Origin: Halomonas sp. TA22
GTDB taxonomy: Bacteria > Pseudomonadota > Gammaproteobacteria > Pseudomonadales > Halomonadaceae
NCBI RefSeq assembly: GCF_013009075.1
Contig: NZ_CP053108.1
Location: 682,001-746,000 of the forward strand
Reading direction: 5' to 3'
Length of the DNA: 64,000 nt
Both the position numbers and the translations under genes were made by a program. Within the stretch, counting starts at the first letter, position 1; each line of letters starts with the position of its first letter. Positions 17,552 through 25,977 of this stretch are shown one piece after another. The notes beneath the pieces were generated by a model. That model saw only the letters and a program-made list of their open reading frames with translations, ran no database searches and had not been told where the DNA came from.

Positions 17552-17878
17552 ATGCTGGACTTCTTCATTTCCCCGGCCCATGCCGAAGGCGGCGCCGCCG
17601 GTGGCGGCATGGCGCAGATCATCATGCTGGTCGGCTTCGTGGCCATCTTCTACTTCCTGCTGTGGCGTCCGCAAGCCAAGCGGGCCAAGCAGCACAAGCA
17701 GCTGGTCGGCGGCCTCTCCAAGGGTGACGAAGTGGTCATCGGTGGCGGCATTCTGGGCCGCATCACCAAGGTGAGCGACGAGTTCATCAGCATGGAAATT
17801 TCCGAAGGCACCGAGGTCAATGTCCAGAAGAACGCCGTTGCGGCGGTGCTTCCCAAGGGAACCATCAAGTCCATCTGA
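17552..17878 (+). CDS. yajC: Preprotein translocase accessory subunit YajC
   Basis: A 108-residue membrane protein with one helix (about residues 17-38, IIMLVGFVAIFYFLLWRPQAK) followed by a basic KRAKQHKQLVGGLSKGDEVV region and a small beta domain. The motif GDEVVIGGGILGRITKV is typical. YajC joins SecDF in the holotranslocon. A GGAGA precedes the ATG at 17552 by some eight bases. It sits between tgt and secD as in other gammaproteobacteria. Confidence 0.93.
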   Translation: MLDFFISPAHAEGGAAGGGMAQIIMLVGFVAIFYFLLWRPQAKRAKQHKQLVGGLSKGDEVVIGGGILGRITKVSDEFISMEISEGTEVNVQKNAVAAVLPKGTIKSI

Positions 17879-18005
17879 CCCTCGGATACCGTTGTGATAC
17901 CGCCGCGCCGTCACCTCGCGCGCGGCGGCTGTCGCACCGCTCAAGACGCCATGCCGACCGTCTCTCCATTGCGTCTGCATTAGTCAGCTACAAGGCAGGG
18001 CTTGC

Positions 18006-19856
18006 ATGCTCAACCGTTATCCCCTGTGGAAGTATCTTCTTATACTTCTCGTGCTCATCGTGGGCCTGATCTACTCACTGCCCAATCTCTTCCCCGAAGA
18101 CCCCGCGGTACAGATCAGCAGCGCCCGAGGCGAGGCCGCCCTGGATCAGCGGCAGGAAGAGGCCGTCCGCCAGATGCTCCTGGATGCCGGCATCGAGATC
18201 AAGGCTATCGACACTGACAATGGCACCTTGCTGATCCGTCTCGAGGAGGCCGATGATCAGCTGGGCGCCCGCGATCTGATCGCCGAACAGCTCGGCAACG
18301 ATTTCGTGGTCGCCATCAACCTGGCCGAGTCCACCCCCACCTGGCTGCAGAGCCTCTCCGCTTCACCGATGACATTGGGACTCGACCTGCGCGGTGGCGT
18401 GCACTTCCTGCTCGAAGTCGACATGGACGCCGCACTGACCCAGCGTCTCGAGGTCAATGCCAGCGCCATGCGCGAGATGCTGCGCAGCGAGCGCATCCGC
18501 TATCGCGGCTCCGAGGTCGAGGCACGCAGCCTGACGCTCTCCTTCATCAATGCCGAGGATCGCGACGCCGCCCGCCGCCTGATCAGCCGCGAATTCCGCG
18601 ACTTCGACTACGAATCAGTAGGCGACGGTCGTGGTGCCAGCCTGGTGATGACGCTTACCGATCAGGCCGTCAACGAGATTCAGGACTACGCCGTCAACCA
18701 GAACCTCACCACCCTGCGCAACCGTGTGGACGAACTGGGCGTGGCCGAGCCGATGGTGCAGCGCCAGGGGCCCAATCAGATCGTCGTCGAACTGCCCGGC
18801 GTGCAGGATACCGCCGCCGCCAAACGTGTGGTGGGCGCCACCGCGAACCTCGAGTTCCGCCTCGAGGCGCGTCCGGACACTCCGGATGCCGAGACCCAGA
18901 GTTTCCCCTTCCGCAACGATCCTTCGCGCACCGCCGACCTGATGCGCGACGTGATCATCACCGGTGATAGCGTCTCCAGCGCCAGCCGCAGCTTCGACGA
19001 GAATGGCCGCCCGCAGGTCAACATCAACCTCGATGGTACCGGCGGCACGCTGATGAACCGTGCCACCCGGACCAACATCGGTCGCAACATGGCGGTGCTG
19101 TTCATCGAGCATCACACCCGCACGCGCATCGTGATCGAGGGTGGCGAAGAGGTCGAGGTGCGCGAGCCCTATGTGGAGCGCGGCCTGATCAGCCTGGCGA
19201 CGATCCAGAGCGCGCTGGGCAACAGCTTCCGCATCACCGGCCTGGATTCGCCCACCGAGGCGGCGGAGCTGGCCCTGCTGCTACGCTCGGGCTCGCTGGC
19301 CGCGCCGATCTACTTCGTGCAGGAGCGCACCATCGGCCCGAGCCTCGGCCAGGACAATATCGACCGCGGCGTGATGTCAATCATGATCGGCCTGCTGCTG
19401 GTGGTGATGTTCATGCTGATTCGCTACAAGGTGTTCGGCATGTTCGCCAATGTGGCGCTGGCCATTAACCTGACCCTGCTGGCCGCCGCCATGTCGCTGC
19501 TCGGCGCCACGCTGACACTGCCTGGCATCGCCGGTATCGTGCTCACGCTGGGCATGGCAGTGGATGCCAACGTACTGATATTCGAGCGCATCCGCGAGGA
19601 GCTGCGTGCCGGCATGTCGGTGCAACAGGCGATACACGCCGGTTATGAACGCGCCTTCACCTCGATCGTCGATGCCAACATCACTACCCTGCTGGTGGCA
19701 GTGATCCTGTTTTCGATCGGCACTGGTCCGGTGCAGGGCTTCGCCGTGACGCTGTCGCTTGGCATCCTGACCTCGATGTTCACCGCCCTGCTGGTGACCC
19801 GCGCCATGGTCAACCTGACCTATGGCGGCAAGCCGGTGAAGAAACTATGGATATGA
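18006..19856 (+). CDS. secD: Protein translocase subunit SecD
   Basis: A 616-residue RND-type membrane protein that uses the proton gradient to pull exported proteins through SecYEG. An N-terminal helix (about residues 7-27) precedes the large periplasmic P1 head, with the LGLDLRGGVHFLLEVDMDAA motif at about 121-140. Five more membrane segments fill residues about 455-605, with GIVLTLGMAVDANVLIFERIREE (the charged D-x-N-V motif) and ANITTLLVAVILF. The length matches the E. coli type (615). It lies 127 bases after yajC and 11 before secF. Confidence 0.96.
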   Translation: MLNRYPLWKYLLILLVLIVGLIYSLPNLFPEDPAVQISSARGEAALDQRQEEAVRQMLLDAGIEIKAIDTDNGTLLIRLEEADDQLGARDLIAEQLGNDFVVAINLAESTPTWLQSLSASPMTLGLDLRGGVHFLLEVDMDAALTQRLEVNASAMREMLRSERIRYRGSEVEARSLTLSFINAEDRDAARRLISREFRDFDYESVGDGRGASLVMTLTDQAVNEIQDYAVNQNLTTLRNRVDELGVAEPMVQRQGPNQIVVELPGVQDTAAAKRVVGATANLEFRLEARPDTPDAETQSFPFRNDPSRTADLMRDVIITGDSVSSASRSFDENGRPQVNINLDGTGGTLMNRATRTNIGRNMAVLFIEHHTRTRIVIEGGEEVEVREPYVERGLISLATIQSALGNSFRITGLDSPTEAAELALLLRSGSLAAPIYFVQERTIGPSLGQDNIDRGVMSIMIGLLLVVMFMLIRYKVFGMFANVALAINLTLLAAAMSLLGATLTLPGIAGIVLTLGMAVDANVLIFERIREELRAGMSVQQAIHAGYERAFTSIVDANITTLLVAVILFSIGTGPVQGFAVTLSLGILTSMFTALLVTRAMVNLTYGGKPVKKLWI

Positions 19857-19867
19857 GGAGCCCCGCG

Positions 19868-20779
19868 ATGCGACAGTTCGACTTCATGGGCAAGCGCCGC
19901 CTGGCTTTCATCGTCTCGGCAGTGCTGTTGCTGATCTCGATAGGCTCGCTGGTAATGCAACAGCTCAACCTGGGGCTCGATTTCACCGGCGGTACGCTGG
20001 TGGAGGTGCGCTACGCCACGGCGCCGGCGCTGGACATGATCCGCCAGACGCTCACCGACGCCGGTTTCCGTGACGTCTCGGTGCAGACCTTCGGCGCCTC
20101 CACCGAGGTGTTGATCCGCCTGCAGCAGGCCTTCGATCCTGAGGTGGGCGATCAGATCATCGGCTTGCTGCGCGAAGGTGGTGCAAGCGTTGAGCTGGTA
20201 CGCGCCGAGTTCGTCGGCGCCCAGGTCGGTGAACAGCTGCGCGACCAGAGCGGGCTCGGCTTGCTGGTGGCACTGGCAATCGTGATGGTCTATGTCGCCT
20301 TCCGCTTCCAGTACAAATTCGCTCTCGGGGCGCTGCTGGCATTGATCCATGACGTGGTGATCGTGGTCGGCATATTCTCGCTGTTCCAGCTCGACTTCGA
20401 CCTTACCGTGCTGGCAGCACTGCTGGCGGTGATCGGCTACTCGCTGAACGACACCATCGTCGTCTATGACCGGATTCGGGAAAACATTCGCAAATCGCGT
20501 ACCGACGACATGGCGGCGATCTTCAACGATGCCATCAACATGACCCTGTCGCGCACGCTGGCGACGTCCGGTACCACCCTGCTGGTACTCATGGCACTGC
20601 TGGTGCTGGGTGGCGACATGATTCACCATTTCTCGGTGGCGCTGATCATCGGCGTTGCCGTGGGTACCTTCTCCTCCATCTACATGGCAGCGGCGCTGCT
20701 GCTGGTACTCAAGCTGGAGCGCCAGGATCTGATCCCGTCAAAGAAGGAAGACCCGGAGGCAGAGGAGGAGTTGCCGTAA
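19868..20779 (+). CDS. secF: Protein translocase subunit SecF
   Basis: A 303-residue partner of SecD with six membrane segments and a small periplasmic domain. Motifs: LGLDFTGGTLVEVRYA after the first helix, then AVIGYSLNDTIVVYDRIREN, SRTLATSGTTLLVLMALLVLGG. I start it at 19868 because GAGGAG lies seven bases before that ATG; an earlier ATG overlaps the secD end. A strong intrinsic terminator 25 bases after the stop ends the queA-to-secF transcription unit. Confidence 0.95.
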   Translation: MRQFDFMGKRRLAFIVSAVLLLISIGSLVMQQLNLGLDFTGGTLVEVRYATAPALDMIRQTLTDAGFRDVSVQTFGASTEVLIRLQQAFDPEVGDQIIGLLREGGASVELVRAEFVGAQVGEQLRDQSGLGLLVALAIVMVYVAFRFQYKFALGALLALIHDVVIVVGIFSLFQLDFDLTVLAALLAVIGYSLNDTIVVYDRIRENIRKSRTDDMAAIFNDAINMTLSRTLATSGTTLLVLMALLVLGGDMIHHFSVALIIGVAVGTFSSIYMAAALLLVLKLERQDLIPSKKEDPEAEEELP

Positions 20780-20804
20780 CCCGCCCTCCTCGAAGGCAAA
20801 AACG

Positions 20805-20843
20805 AAACCGCCCCCGCAGCGCTGCTGCGGGGGCGGTTTTCTT
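20805..20843 (+). terminator. Strong intrinsic terminator after secF
   Basis: A perfect 16-base stem (20805-20820 with 20824-20839) closed by a three-base GCT loop, running into TTTT-CTTT. It is symmetrical enough (AAA on the left, TTT on the right) to stop the convergent suhB transcript too. Confidence 0.9.
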
Positions 20844-20857
20844 TGGATACTGATGAG

Positions 20858-21652
20858 TTAGAAATGCGGTTTGAGTTGCTGCACCAGCGCCTTGTAGAGG
20901 CGCGGGCCGGCGGCCAGCAGCTGACCCTCGTTGTCGATGCTGGGGCGGCCGTCGAAACTGCCCATTAACGCACCGGCTTCCTTGAGCAGCAGGCTACCGA
21001 CCAGCTTGTCCTGCTCCTCGAGCCCTAGCACGAAGGCCGCATCGGCACGGCCCGAGGCGAGCTCCGCCATGTCCAGCAGGCCACTGCCGGTGGCTCGCTG
21101 CATCTCGATCTGCGGGCCGAGCTGCTGAACCAGGGTAATGTAGGCGGGCAGATGGCGCGGGCGCAGCCAGGTTTCCGGCAGGCTCATGGCAATACGCGCA
21201 CCACCGATGACGGTGGTCTTGGGCACCCGAATGCGCTTGCCGTTGTACTGGGCGCCACGCCCACGGCTGGCCAGATACTCGTCGTCGCTGAACGGACAGA
21301 TCACCACCGCATGCTCAGGGCGCCCCTTGATCAGGCACACCAGTGAGATGGCGAAACCGGCGCTCGCCGCGCTCAGGTTGGAGTAGCCATGGAAGGGTTC
21401 GATCCTCCAGTGGATGTCCTGGCCTTCGGCCGTTCCTTCGCGATAGGGGGTAAATCGACCGGAGATCCCATGCAACGGGTAGCCGCGTACCAGCTGACTT
21501 GCGATCAGGGTCTCGGCGTTGCGGGCAGTATCTTCCAGCAGACGATCGAGGTTGTGTTCTTCGTGAGCGTTCTCGATACGTTCACGAATGCGCAGAAACT
21601 GTTCGGCGGCAGCGCGCGCGGCGCGCAACCCGAATTGGACCATCGGATGCAT
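20858..21652 (-). CDS. suhB: SuhB-like inositol-monophosphatase fold protein, likely inactive
   Basis: A 264-residue protein of the SuhB/IMPase family by length, fold pattern (ASRGRGAQYNGKRIRV, KEAGALMGSFDGRPS) and gene position opposite trmJ, as in Pseudomonas. The catalytic core is altered. The usual E-E metal motif after the TEESGE-type loop reads HGISGRF here. W-x-I-D-P-x-D-G-T-T-N-F reads WRIEPFHGYSNL (residues 82-93), so both aspartates are gone (E85, H88). Only the C-terminal aspartate (D215 in EEQDKLVG) remains. In E. coli, SuhB acts with Nus factors in rRNA antitermination independently of phosphatase activity, so a structural role is plausible. The ATG at 21652 has AAGG seven bases upstream. 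Confidence 0.82.
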   Translation of the reverse strand: MHPMVQFGLRAARAAAEQFLRIRERIENAHEEHNLDRLLEDTARNAETLIASQLVRGYPLHGISGRFTPYREGTAEGQDIHWRIEPFHGYSNLSAASAGFAISLVCLIKGRPEHAVVICPFSDDEYLASRGRGAQYNGKRIRVPKTTVIGGARIAMSLPETWLRPRHLPAYITLVQQLGPQIEMQRATGSGLLDMAELASGRADAAFVLGLEEQDKLVGSLLLKEAGALMGSFDGRPSIDNEGQLLAAGPRLYKALVQQLKPHF

Positions 21653-21836
21653 GATCGGGCCTTGAGGAGTCGGTAGCTGTTAAAGAACGTGTTGCACGCA
21701 GATGACTTTACATGACGGCAACGGCGCGCATGCTAGCAGAATCCTCACCGCGAGGCCATCGCTCAAGCATGCGCGCCTGGCTCATGGTAGACTCTGCGGC
21801 CAACTTTTCCGCTCAACGCTATCGCCAAGGCTTCCC

Positions 21837-22616
21837 ATGCTCGACCGTATTCGCATCGTGCTGATCGGCACCAGCCACCCCGGCAACATCGGCGGTACCG
21901 CCCGCGCCATGAAGAACATGGGGCTCTCCGAGCTGGCCCTGGTCGCGCCGCGCGGCGAGCCGCGCTCGGCGGAGGCGATCTCGCGCGCCTCGGGTGCCGA
22001 CACAATCCTGGCGAGCGCCCGCCGAGTCGAAACCCTCGAGGAAGCGGTGAGCGACTGCACCCTGGTGGTGGGCGCCAGCGCCCGCTCGCGCACCCTGCCC
22101 TGGCCGATGCTCACCCCTCGCGCCCTCGGCCAACGGCTGCCGAGCGAGCTTGCCAGCCGCGAGGCACGCTTGGCGCTGGTCTTCGGCCGCGAGGATACTG
22201 GTCTGACCAACGCCGAGCTGCAGCGCTGCCACACGCATGTGCACATCCCTTCCAATCCCGACTTCAGCTCGCTGAACCTGGCCACCGCAGTACAGGTACT
22301 CGCCTATGAGTGCCGCCTGGCCTGGCTCGAAAGCGAGGCGCAGGGTACCGACAGCAAGGCCGAGGAAGCGCCCTTCGGCATCGAGTGGGACAACCCGCCA
22401 GCCAGCCACGAAGAGCTCGAGCACTTCTTCGCCCATCTGGAGCGCACCCTGATCGAGATCGATTTCCACGATCCCGACCGGCCACGCCAGCTGATGGCGC
22501 GCCTGCGCCGCCTCTACCTGCGCGCCAGACCCGACCGCATGGAGGTCAGTATCCTGCGCGGCATTCTCACCGCAGTCGACAAGCGATGTCCAAACTCACC
22601 CAACGACGCACCATGA
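21837..22616 (+). CDS. trmJ: tRNA (cytidine/uridine-2'-O-)-methyltransferase TrmJ
   Basis: A 259-residue SPOUT methyltransferase modifying the 2'-O of residue 32 in tRNA. It has the N-terminal IVLIGTSHPGNIGGTARAMKNMGL motif 1, and the knotted SAM site LVFGREDTGLTN and IPSNPDFSSLNLATAVQVLAYE. An acidic C-terminal extension (about 165-259) is characteristic of TrmJ over TrmL. The ATG at 21837 has AAGG six bases upstream; the frame extends 45 codons earlier without family sequence. It is divergent from suhB and precedes cysE, as in Pseudomonas. Confidence 0.93.
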   Translation: MLDRIRIVLIGTSHPGNIGGTARAMKNMGLSELALVAPRGEPRSAEAISRASGADTILASARRVETLEEAVSDCTLVVGASARSRTLPWPMLTPRALGQRLPSELASREARLALVFGREDTGLTNAELQRCHTHVHIPSNPDFSSLNLATAVQVLAYECRLAWLESEAQGTDSKAEEAPFGIEWDNPPASHEELEHFFAHLERTLIEIDFHDPDRPRQLMARLRRLYLRARPDRMEVSILRGILTAVDKRCPNSPNDAP

Positions 22617-22625
22617 CCACAGGAG

Positions 22626-22650
22626 GCGAGCCTTGCAGGACAAGGCTCGC
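22626..22650 (+). terminator. Hairpin after trmJ without U-tract
   Basis: GCGAGCCTTG and CAAGGCTCGC pair perfectly over a five-base loop, ten bases after the trmJ stop. What follows is ACCCC rather than a T-run, so it may stabilise the trmJ 3' end more than terminate. It overlaps the -35 of the candidate cysE promoter. Confidence 0.45.
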
Positions 22651-22661
22651 ACCCCAATAAT
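22633..22661 (+). promoter_or_regulatory. Candidate cysE promoter
   Basis: TTGCAG, 17 bases, then AATAAT (five of six bases of TATAAT), leaving a leader of about 80 bases before cysE. The -35 is poor. It lies in the only sizeable gap between trmJ and cysE. Confidence 0.45.
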
Positions 22662-22746
22662 GTAGGCGCCCATCCCGCGCCTTCGTCTTGCACGCCACAC
22701 CGGCCGCTCGGCAATTGACGGTCGCTCGTTATTCAAGGAATGCCGC

Positions 22747-23613
22747 ATGTTTCGTCGACTGCGTGAAGATATCAACAGCGTATTCGCCCGCGACCCCGCC
22801 GCGCGCAACTTTCTCGAGGTGCTTACCAACTACCCGGGGCTCCATGCGCTGCTGGCCCACCGCCTGAGCCATTGGCTGTGGAACTGCAACCTCAAGTGGC
22901 TCGCGCGCACCCTCTCGTCGCTGTTTCGCTGGCTGACCGGCATCGAGATCCATCCCGGCGCGCGTATCGGCCGGCGCTTCTTCATCGACCACGGCATGGG
23001 CGTGGTCATCGGCGAGACTGCCGAGGTCGGTGATGACGTCACGCTCTACCAGGGCGTCACCCTGGGGGGCACCAGTTGGAACAAGGGCAAGCGCCACCCG
23101 ACGCTGGGCGATGGCGTGATCGTGGGGGCCGGGGCCAAGATATTGGGCCCCTTCACGGTGGGCGCCGGCGCCAAGATCGGCTCCAATGCGGTGGTCACCA
23201 AGGAGGTGCCGGCCGGCGCCACCGTGGTGGGTATTCCCGGCAAGGTGGTCAAGCGTGCCGAGCCCGACAGCGAGGCGCCGCTCGAGGTGGACCCGGCACG
23301 GCGCGAGGCGATCTGCCAGAAATTCGGCTTCGATGCCTACGGCGTAAGCCAGGACATGCCCGATCCGATGGCCCGCTCGATGCAGGCGATGCTCGATCAT
23401 ATGCATGCCGTCGACGAGCGCATCGAGCGGATGTGCTCGACGCTGCGCAAGCTCGATGCCAGCTATCGCGAGGGTCGCTTGCCGGAGCTGCGCGACGAGG
23501 ACTTCGCCGAGATCCTCGACGATCTCGATGGCTGCTCCTCTCCCGATACCACACCGGCCCACGAGACGTCCATCTCCCCGGAGGCGTCACGCATCGACAA
23601 GCGTCAGCCTTGA
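22747..23613 (+). CDS. cysE: Serine O-acetyltransferase CysE
   Basis: A 288-residue left-handed beta-helix acetyltransferase that makes O-acetylserine, the acceptor for sulfide in cysteine synthesis. An N-terminal helical part (about 1-60) is followed by hexapeptide repeats with [42 protein letters not shown], and [17 protein letters not shown]. The N-terminus is the short type, as in Azotobacter/Pseudomonas enzymes next to isc genes, not the longer E. coli form. The C-terminal 100 residues are a charged helical tail. AAGGA stands seven bases upstream. It supplies cysteine for the desulfurase encoded next. Confidence 0.92.
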   Translation: MFRRLREDINSVFARDPAARNFLEVLTNYPGLHALLAHRLSHWLWNCNLKWLARTLSSLFRWLTGIEIHPGARIGRRFFIDHGMGVVIGETAEVGDDVTLYQGVTLGGTSWNKGKRHPTLGDGVIVGAGAKILGPFTVGAGAKIGSNAVVTKEVPAGATVVGIPGKVVKRAEPDSEAPLEVDPARREAICQKFGFDAYGVSQDMPDPMARSMQAMLDHMHAVDERIERMCSTLRKLDASYREGRLPELRDEDFAEILDDLDGCSSPDTTPAHETSISPEASRIDKRQP

Positions 23614-23640
23614 AAGGCCGACAGGACCCGCCGCCGAGCT

Positions 23641-23673
23641 ATAGTTGACCGAGACACTGGGTTTTTCCATAAT
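23641..23673 (+). promoter_or_regulatory. iscR promoter with type 1 IscR site
   Basis: TTGACC (23645-23650), 17 bases, CATAAT (23668-23673): a strong sigma-70 promoter. The 25 bases 23641-23665 match the type 1 IscR consensus (ATASYYGACTRWWWYAGTCRRSTAT, from memory) at 19 positions, including an intact ATAGTTGAC left half. The site covers the -35, so holo-IscR should repress its own operon, as in E. coli. Confidence 0.8.
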
Positions 23674-23702
23674 GGCCCAAATATTATGCCGGCTATGATG
23701 TT

Positions 23703-24173
23703 ATGCGCTTGACCACCAAGGGACGCTACGCCGTCACCGCGATGCTTGACCTGGCCCTGAATGCCGCCGAAGGCCCCACCAGCCTCGCCGACATTTCACG
23801 CCGCCAGGAAATTTCGCTCTCCTATCTCGAACAGCTGTTCGCCCGGCTGAGGCGTGCCCAGCTGGTCAAGAGCGTACGCGGGCCGGGCGGTGGCTATCTG
23901 CTGGCCCTACCTCCCGCCCAGATCTCGGTGGCTCGGGTCATCGATGCCGTCAACGAGTCGGTGGATGCCACCCGCTGTCAGGGGCTGTCGGACTGCCAGC
24001 ATGGCGACACCTGCCTCACCCACCATCTATGGTGCGAGCTCTCCGGTAAGATTCATGGCTTTCTCGATGGCATTACCCTGGGCGACCTGGTCGGTCGTCA
24101 GGAGGTACGCGGCATCGCCGAACGCCAGCGCCGCCGTTGCGACGCCTCGACCATTGCCATGACCTCTCCCTGA
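23703..24173 (+). CDS. iscR: Fe-S cluster-responsive regulator IscR
   Basis: A 156-residue Rrf2-family regulator. Winged helix at residues about 1-70 ([48 protein letters not shown]). The [2Fe-2S] ligands C92, C98, C104 and H107 are all present at the same numbers as in E. coli IscR (RCQG, SDCQ, DTCLTH). It sets Fe-S biogenesis to demand by repressing with a bound cluster. Its own promoter carries a good IscR site. No ribosome site is evident before the ATG. The operon it heads lacks iscU and the hsc genes. Confidence 0.95.
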   Translation: MRLTTKGRYAVTAMLDLALNAAEGPTSLADISRRQEISLSYLEQLFARLRRAQLVKSVRGPGGGYLLALPPAQISVARVIDAVNESVDATRCQGLSDCQHGDTCLTHHLWCELSGKIHGFLDGITLGDLVGRQEVRGIAERQRRRCDASTIAMTSP

Positions 24174-24249
24174 CCGATACATGCAGCGCCGCTACACTCC
24201 AATGCAAGCCCGACTCCTTTCACCGTCACGAGCGATATAACACGAGCCC

Positions 24250-25398
24250 ATGAGCGCACCGGTCTATCTCGATTACGCCGCCACTACCCCCGTCGATCCG
24301 CGCGTGGCGGAGCTGATGAGCCGGCATCTGACCCTGGATGGCATCTTCGCCAACCCGGCATCGCGCAGCCACATGTCCGGCTGGCTGGCAGAGCAGGCGG
24401 TAGAGGGAGCGCGCCGCCAGGTTGCCGATCTGATCAACGCCGATCCCCGCGAAATCGTCTGGACCAGCGGCGCCACCGAGTCGGACAACCTGGCGCTGAT
24501 CGGCTACATGCGCGCCAACCGTGCCCGGGGCCGTCACCTGATCACCTCGAGTATCGAGCACAAGGCCGTGGTGGACACGGCCAAGGCACTGGAGGCCGAG
24601 GGCTTCGAGGTGACCTGGCTTGAGCCCGGCGAGGATGGCCGGGTCTCCCCCGATCAGCTCGCAGACACCCTGCGTGACGATACCGTACTGGTCTCGTTGA
24701 TGGCGGTGAACAATGAGCTTGGTTGCATCAACGACCTTGCTGCACTCGCCGAGGTGGTGCATGCCCATGGTGCCATTTTTCACGTGGACGGCGCACAGGC
24801 CGCCGGCAAGATTGTGCTGGATGTGGAAGCGATGGGCATCGATATGCTGTCGCTCTCGGCCCATAAGATCTACGGTCCCAAGGGGATCGGTGCACTCTAT
24901 GTGAAGCGCCATCCGGACATTCGCCTTGACGCGCTGATCCATGGCGGAGGCCACGAGCGAGGCATGCGCTCGGGCACCCTGCCCACCCACCAGATCGTCG
25001 GCATGGGCGAAGCCTTCGCCATTGCCGGACGCGAGCGTGAGGTCGATCAGGCTCGCATCCTGGGCTTGCGTGATCGCCTGCTGAGGGAACTGACCGGGCT
25101 TGAGGGCATCCATCACAATACCGACACCCGGGTCGCGATACCCAACATTCTCAACCTGGCCTTCGATGGCGTGGATGGCGAGTCGCTGTTGATGGCACTG
25201 CGCGGCCTGGCGATCTCCACTGGCTCGGCCTGCAACTCGGCGAGTGTCGAGCCCTCCTACGTGCTGACGGGGATCGGGGTACCACGCTCACGGGCACTGG
25301 CATCACTACGCTTCAGTTTCGGCCGCTTCACCAGTGATGCCGACATCGAGACCACCATCGCCGAGCTGCGTCATGCGGTGAGCGCACTGCGCCGCTGA
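24250..25398 (+). CDS. iscS: Cysteine desulfurase IscS, lacking the usual C-terminal tail
   Basis: A 382-residue PLP-dependent desulfurase that gives persulfide sulfur for Fe-S clusters and tRNA thiolation. It has VYLDYAATTPVDPRV, SGATESDNLALIG, HVDGAQAAGK, the PLP lysine in SLSAHKIYGPKG (about 205), GGGHERGMRSGT, and catalytic Cys328 in STGSACNSASVEPSYVL, the same number as in E. coli. It ends RHAVSALRR, about 20 residues short of the E. coli protein, whose tail helps dock IscU. No iscU is present here, so the shortening fits loss of that partner. The gap to iscR (76 bases) is short; iscA follows after 41. Confidence 0.92.
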   Translation: MSAPVYLDYAATTPVDPRVAELMSRHLTLDGIFANPASRSHMSGWLAEQAVEGARRQVADLINADPREIVWTSGATESDNLALIGYMRANRARGRHLITSSIEHKAVVDTAKALEAEGFEVTWLEPGEDGRVSPDQLADTLRDDTVLVSLMAVNNELGCINDLAALAEVVHAHGAIFHVDGAQAAGKIVLDVEAMGIDMLSLSAHKIYGPKGIGALYVKRHPDIRLDALIHGGGHERGMRSGTLPTHQIVGMGEAFAIAGREREVDQARILGLRDRLLRELTGLEGIHHNTDTRVAIPNILNLAFDGVDGESLLMALRGLAISTGSACNSASVEPSYVLTGIGVPRSRALASLRFSFGRFTSDADIETTIAELRHAVSALRR

Positions 25399-25439
25399 CA
25401 CCGCATGATGAGACCACCGCTTCACAGGAGAGTATCCAT

Positions 25440-25766
25440 ATGGCGCACCTTACGATAACCGCATCCGCCGCCAGCCAGATCCGCACCGTGCTCGCCGAGC
25501 GCGGCCAGGGCCTTGGGCTGCGCGTATCGGTCAAGCCCAGCGGCTGCTCCGGCTACAGCTACGTGCTCGACTTCGCCGATGAGTTCACCGAAAGCGACGT
25601 GGCCTTCGAGGAGCATGGCGTCAAGGTCTTCGTCGCCCCCGAGGCGTTGGAGATGCTCGATGGCAGCGAGGTCGACTACGTTTCGGAGGGGCTAAATCGC
25701 TTCTTTCGCTTCAACAACCCCAACGTCAAGGATCAGTGCGGCTGCGGCGAGAGCTTCAGTGTCTGA
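25440..25766 (+). CDS. iscA: A-type Fe-S carrier IscA
   Basis: A 108-residue A-type carrier with the three conserved cysteines: one in KPSGCSGYSY (C36 or nearby) and two in the C-terminal QCGCGESF. The EGLNRFFRFNNPNVKDQCGCGESF ending is close to E. coli IscA, so I prefer IscA to ErpA. It receives Fe-S clusters from a scaffold and passes them to apo-proteins. AGGAG lies upstream of the ATG at 25440. It follows iscS directly, where iscU would normally stand between them. Confidence 0.9.
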   Translation: MAHLTITASAASQIRTVLAERGQGLGLRVSVKPSGCSGYSYVLDFADEFTESDVAFEEHGVKVFVAPEALEMLDGSEVDYVSEGLNRFFRFNNPNVKDQCGCGESFSV

Positions 25767-25783
25767 CATCGGGGACTGGCCGA

Positions 25784-25813
25784 TTGTTACCCGTCGCGCG
25801 AAAGGGTTATAAT
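25784..25813 (+). promoter_or_regulatory. Candidate ndk promoter
   Basis: TTGTTA (25784-25789), 18 bases, then a perfect TATAAT (25808-25813), giving a leader of roughly 155 bases before ndk. It stands at the point where hscBA, fdx and iscX are found in Pseudomonas, and separates ndk expression from the isc genes. Confidence 0.65.
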
Positions 25814-25977
25814 GCGCGGCCAATCGGCAACGCCGCGCGGCCGCGGCCTGTGTTTCCCAAACCGATCCGTTTTCTCGACGCGCCGCCCCGAGGCCAGGTA
25901 ATGGCAACTCCCGGGCGGCGCAGCTTCATCCAGAAGACATTCACGACCTTCACTACCAACCCATACGGAGAATGCCC

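Noticed and set aside
25399-25977. Searched the gaps around iscA in all frames for remnants of iscU, hscB, hscA, fdx or iscX.
   Set aside because: No recognisable fragment was seen; the gap before ndk holds only a promoter and a leader.
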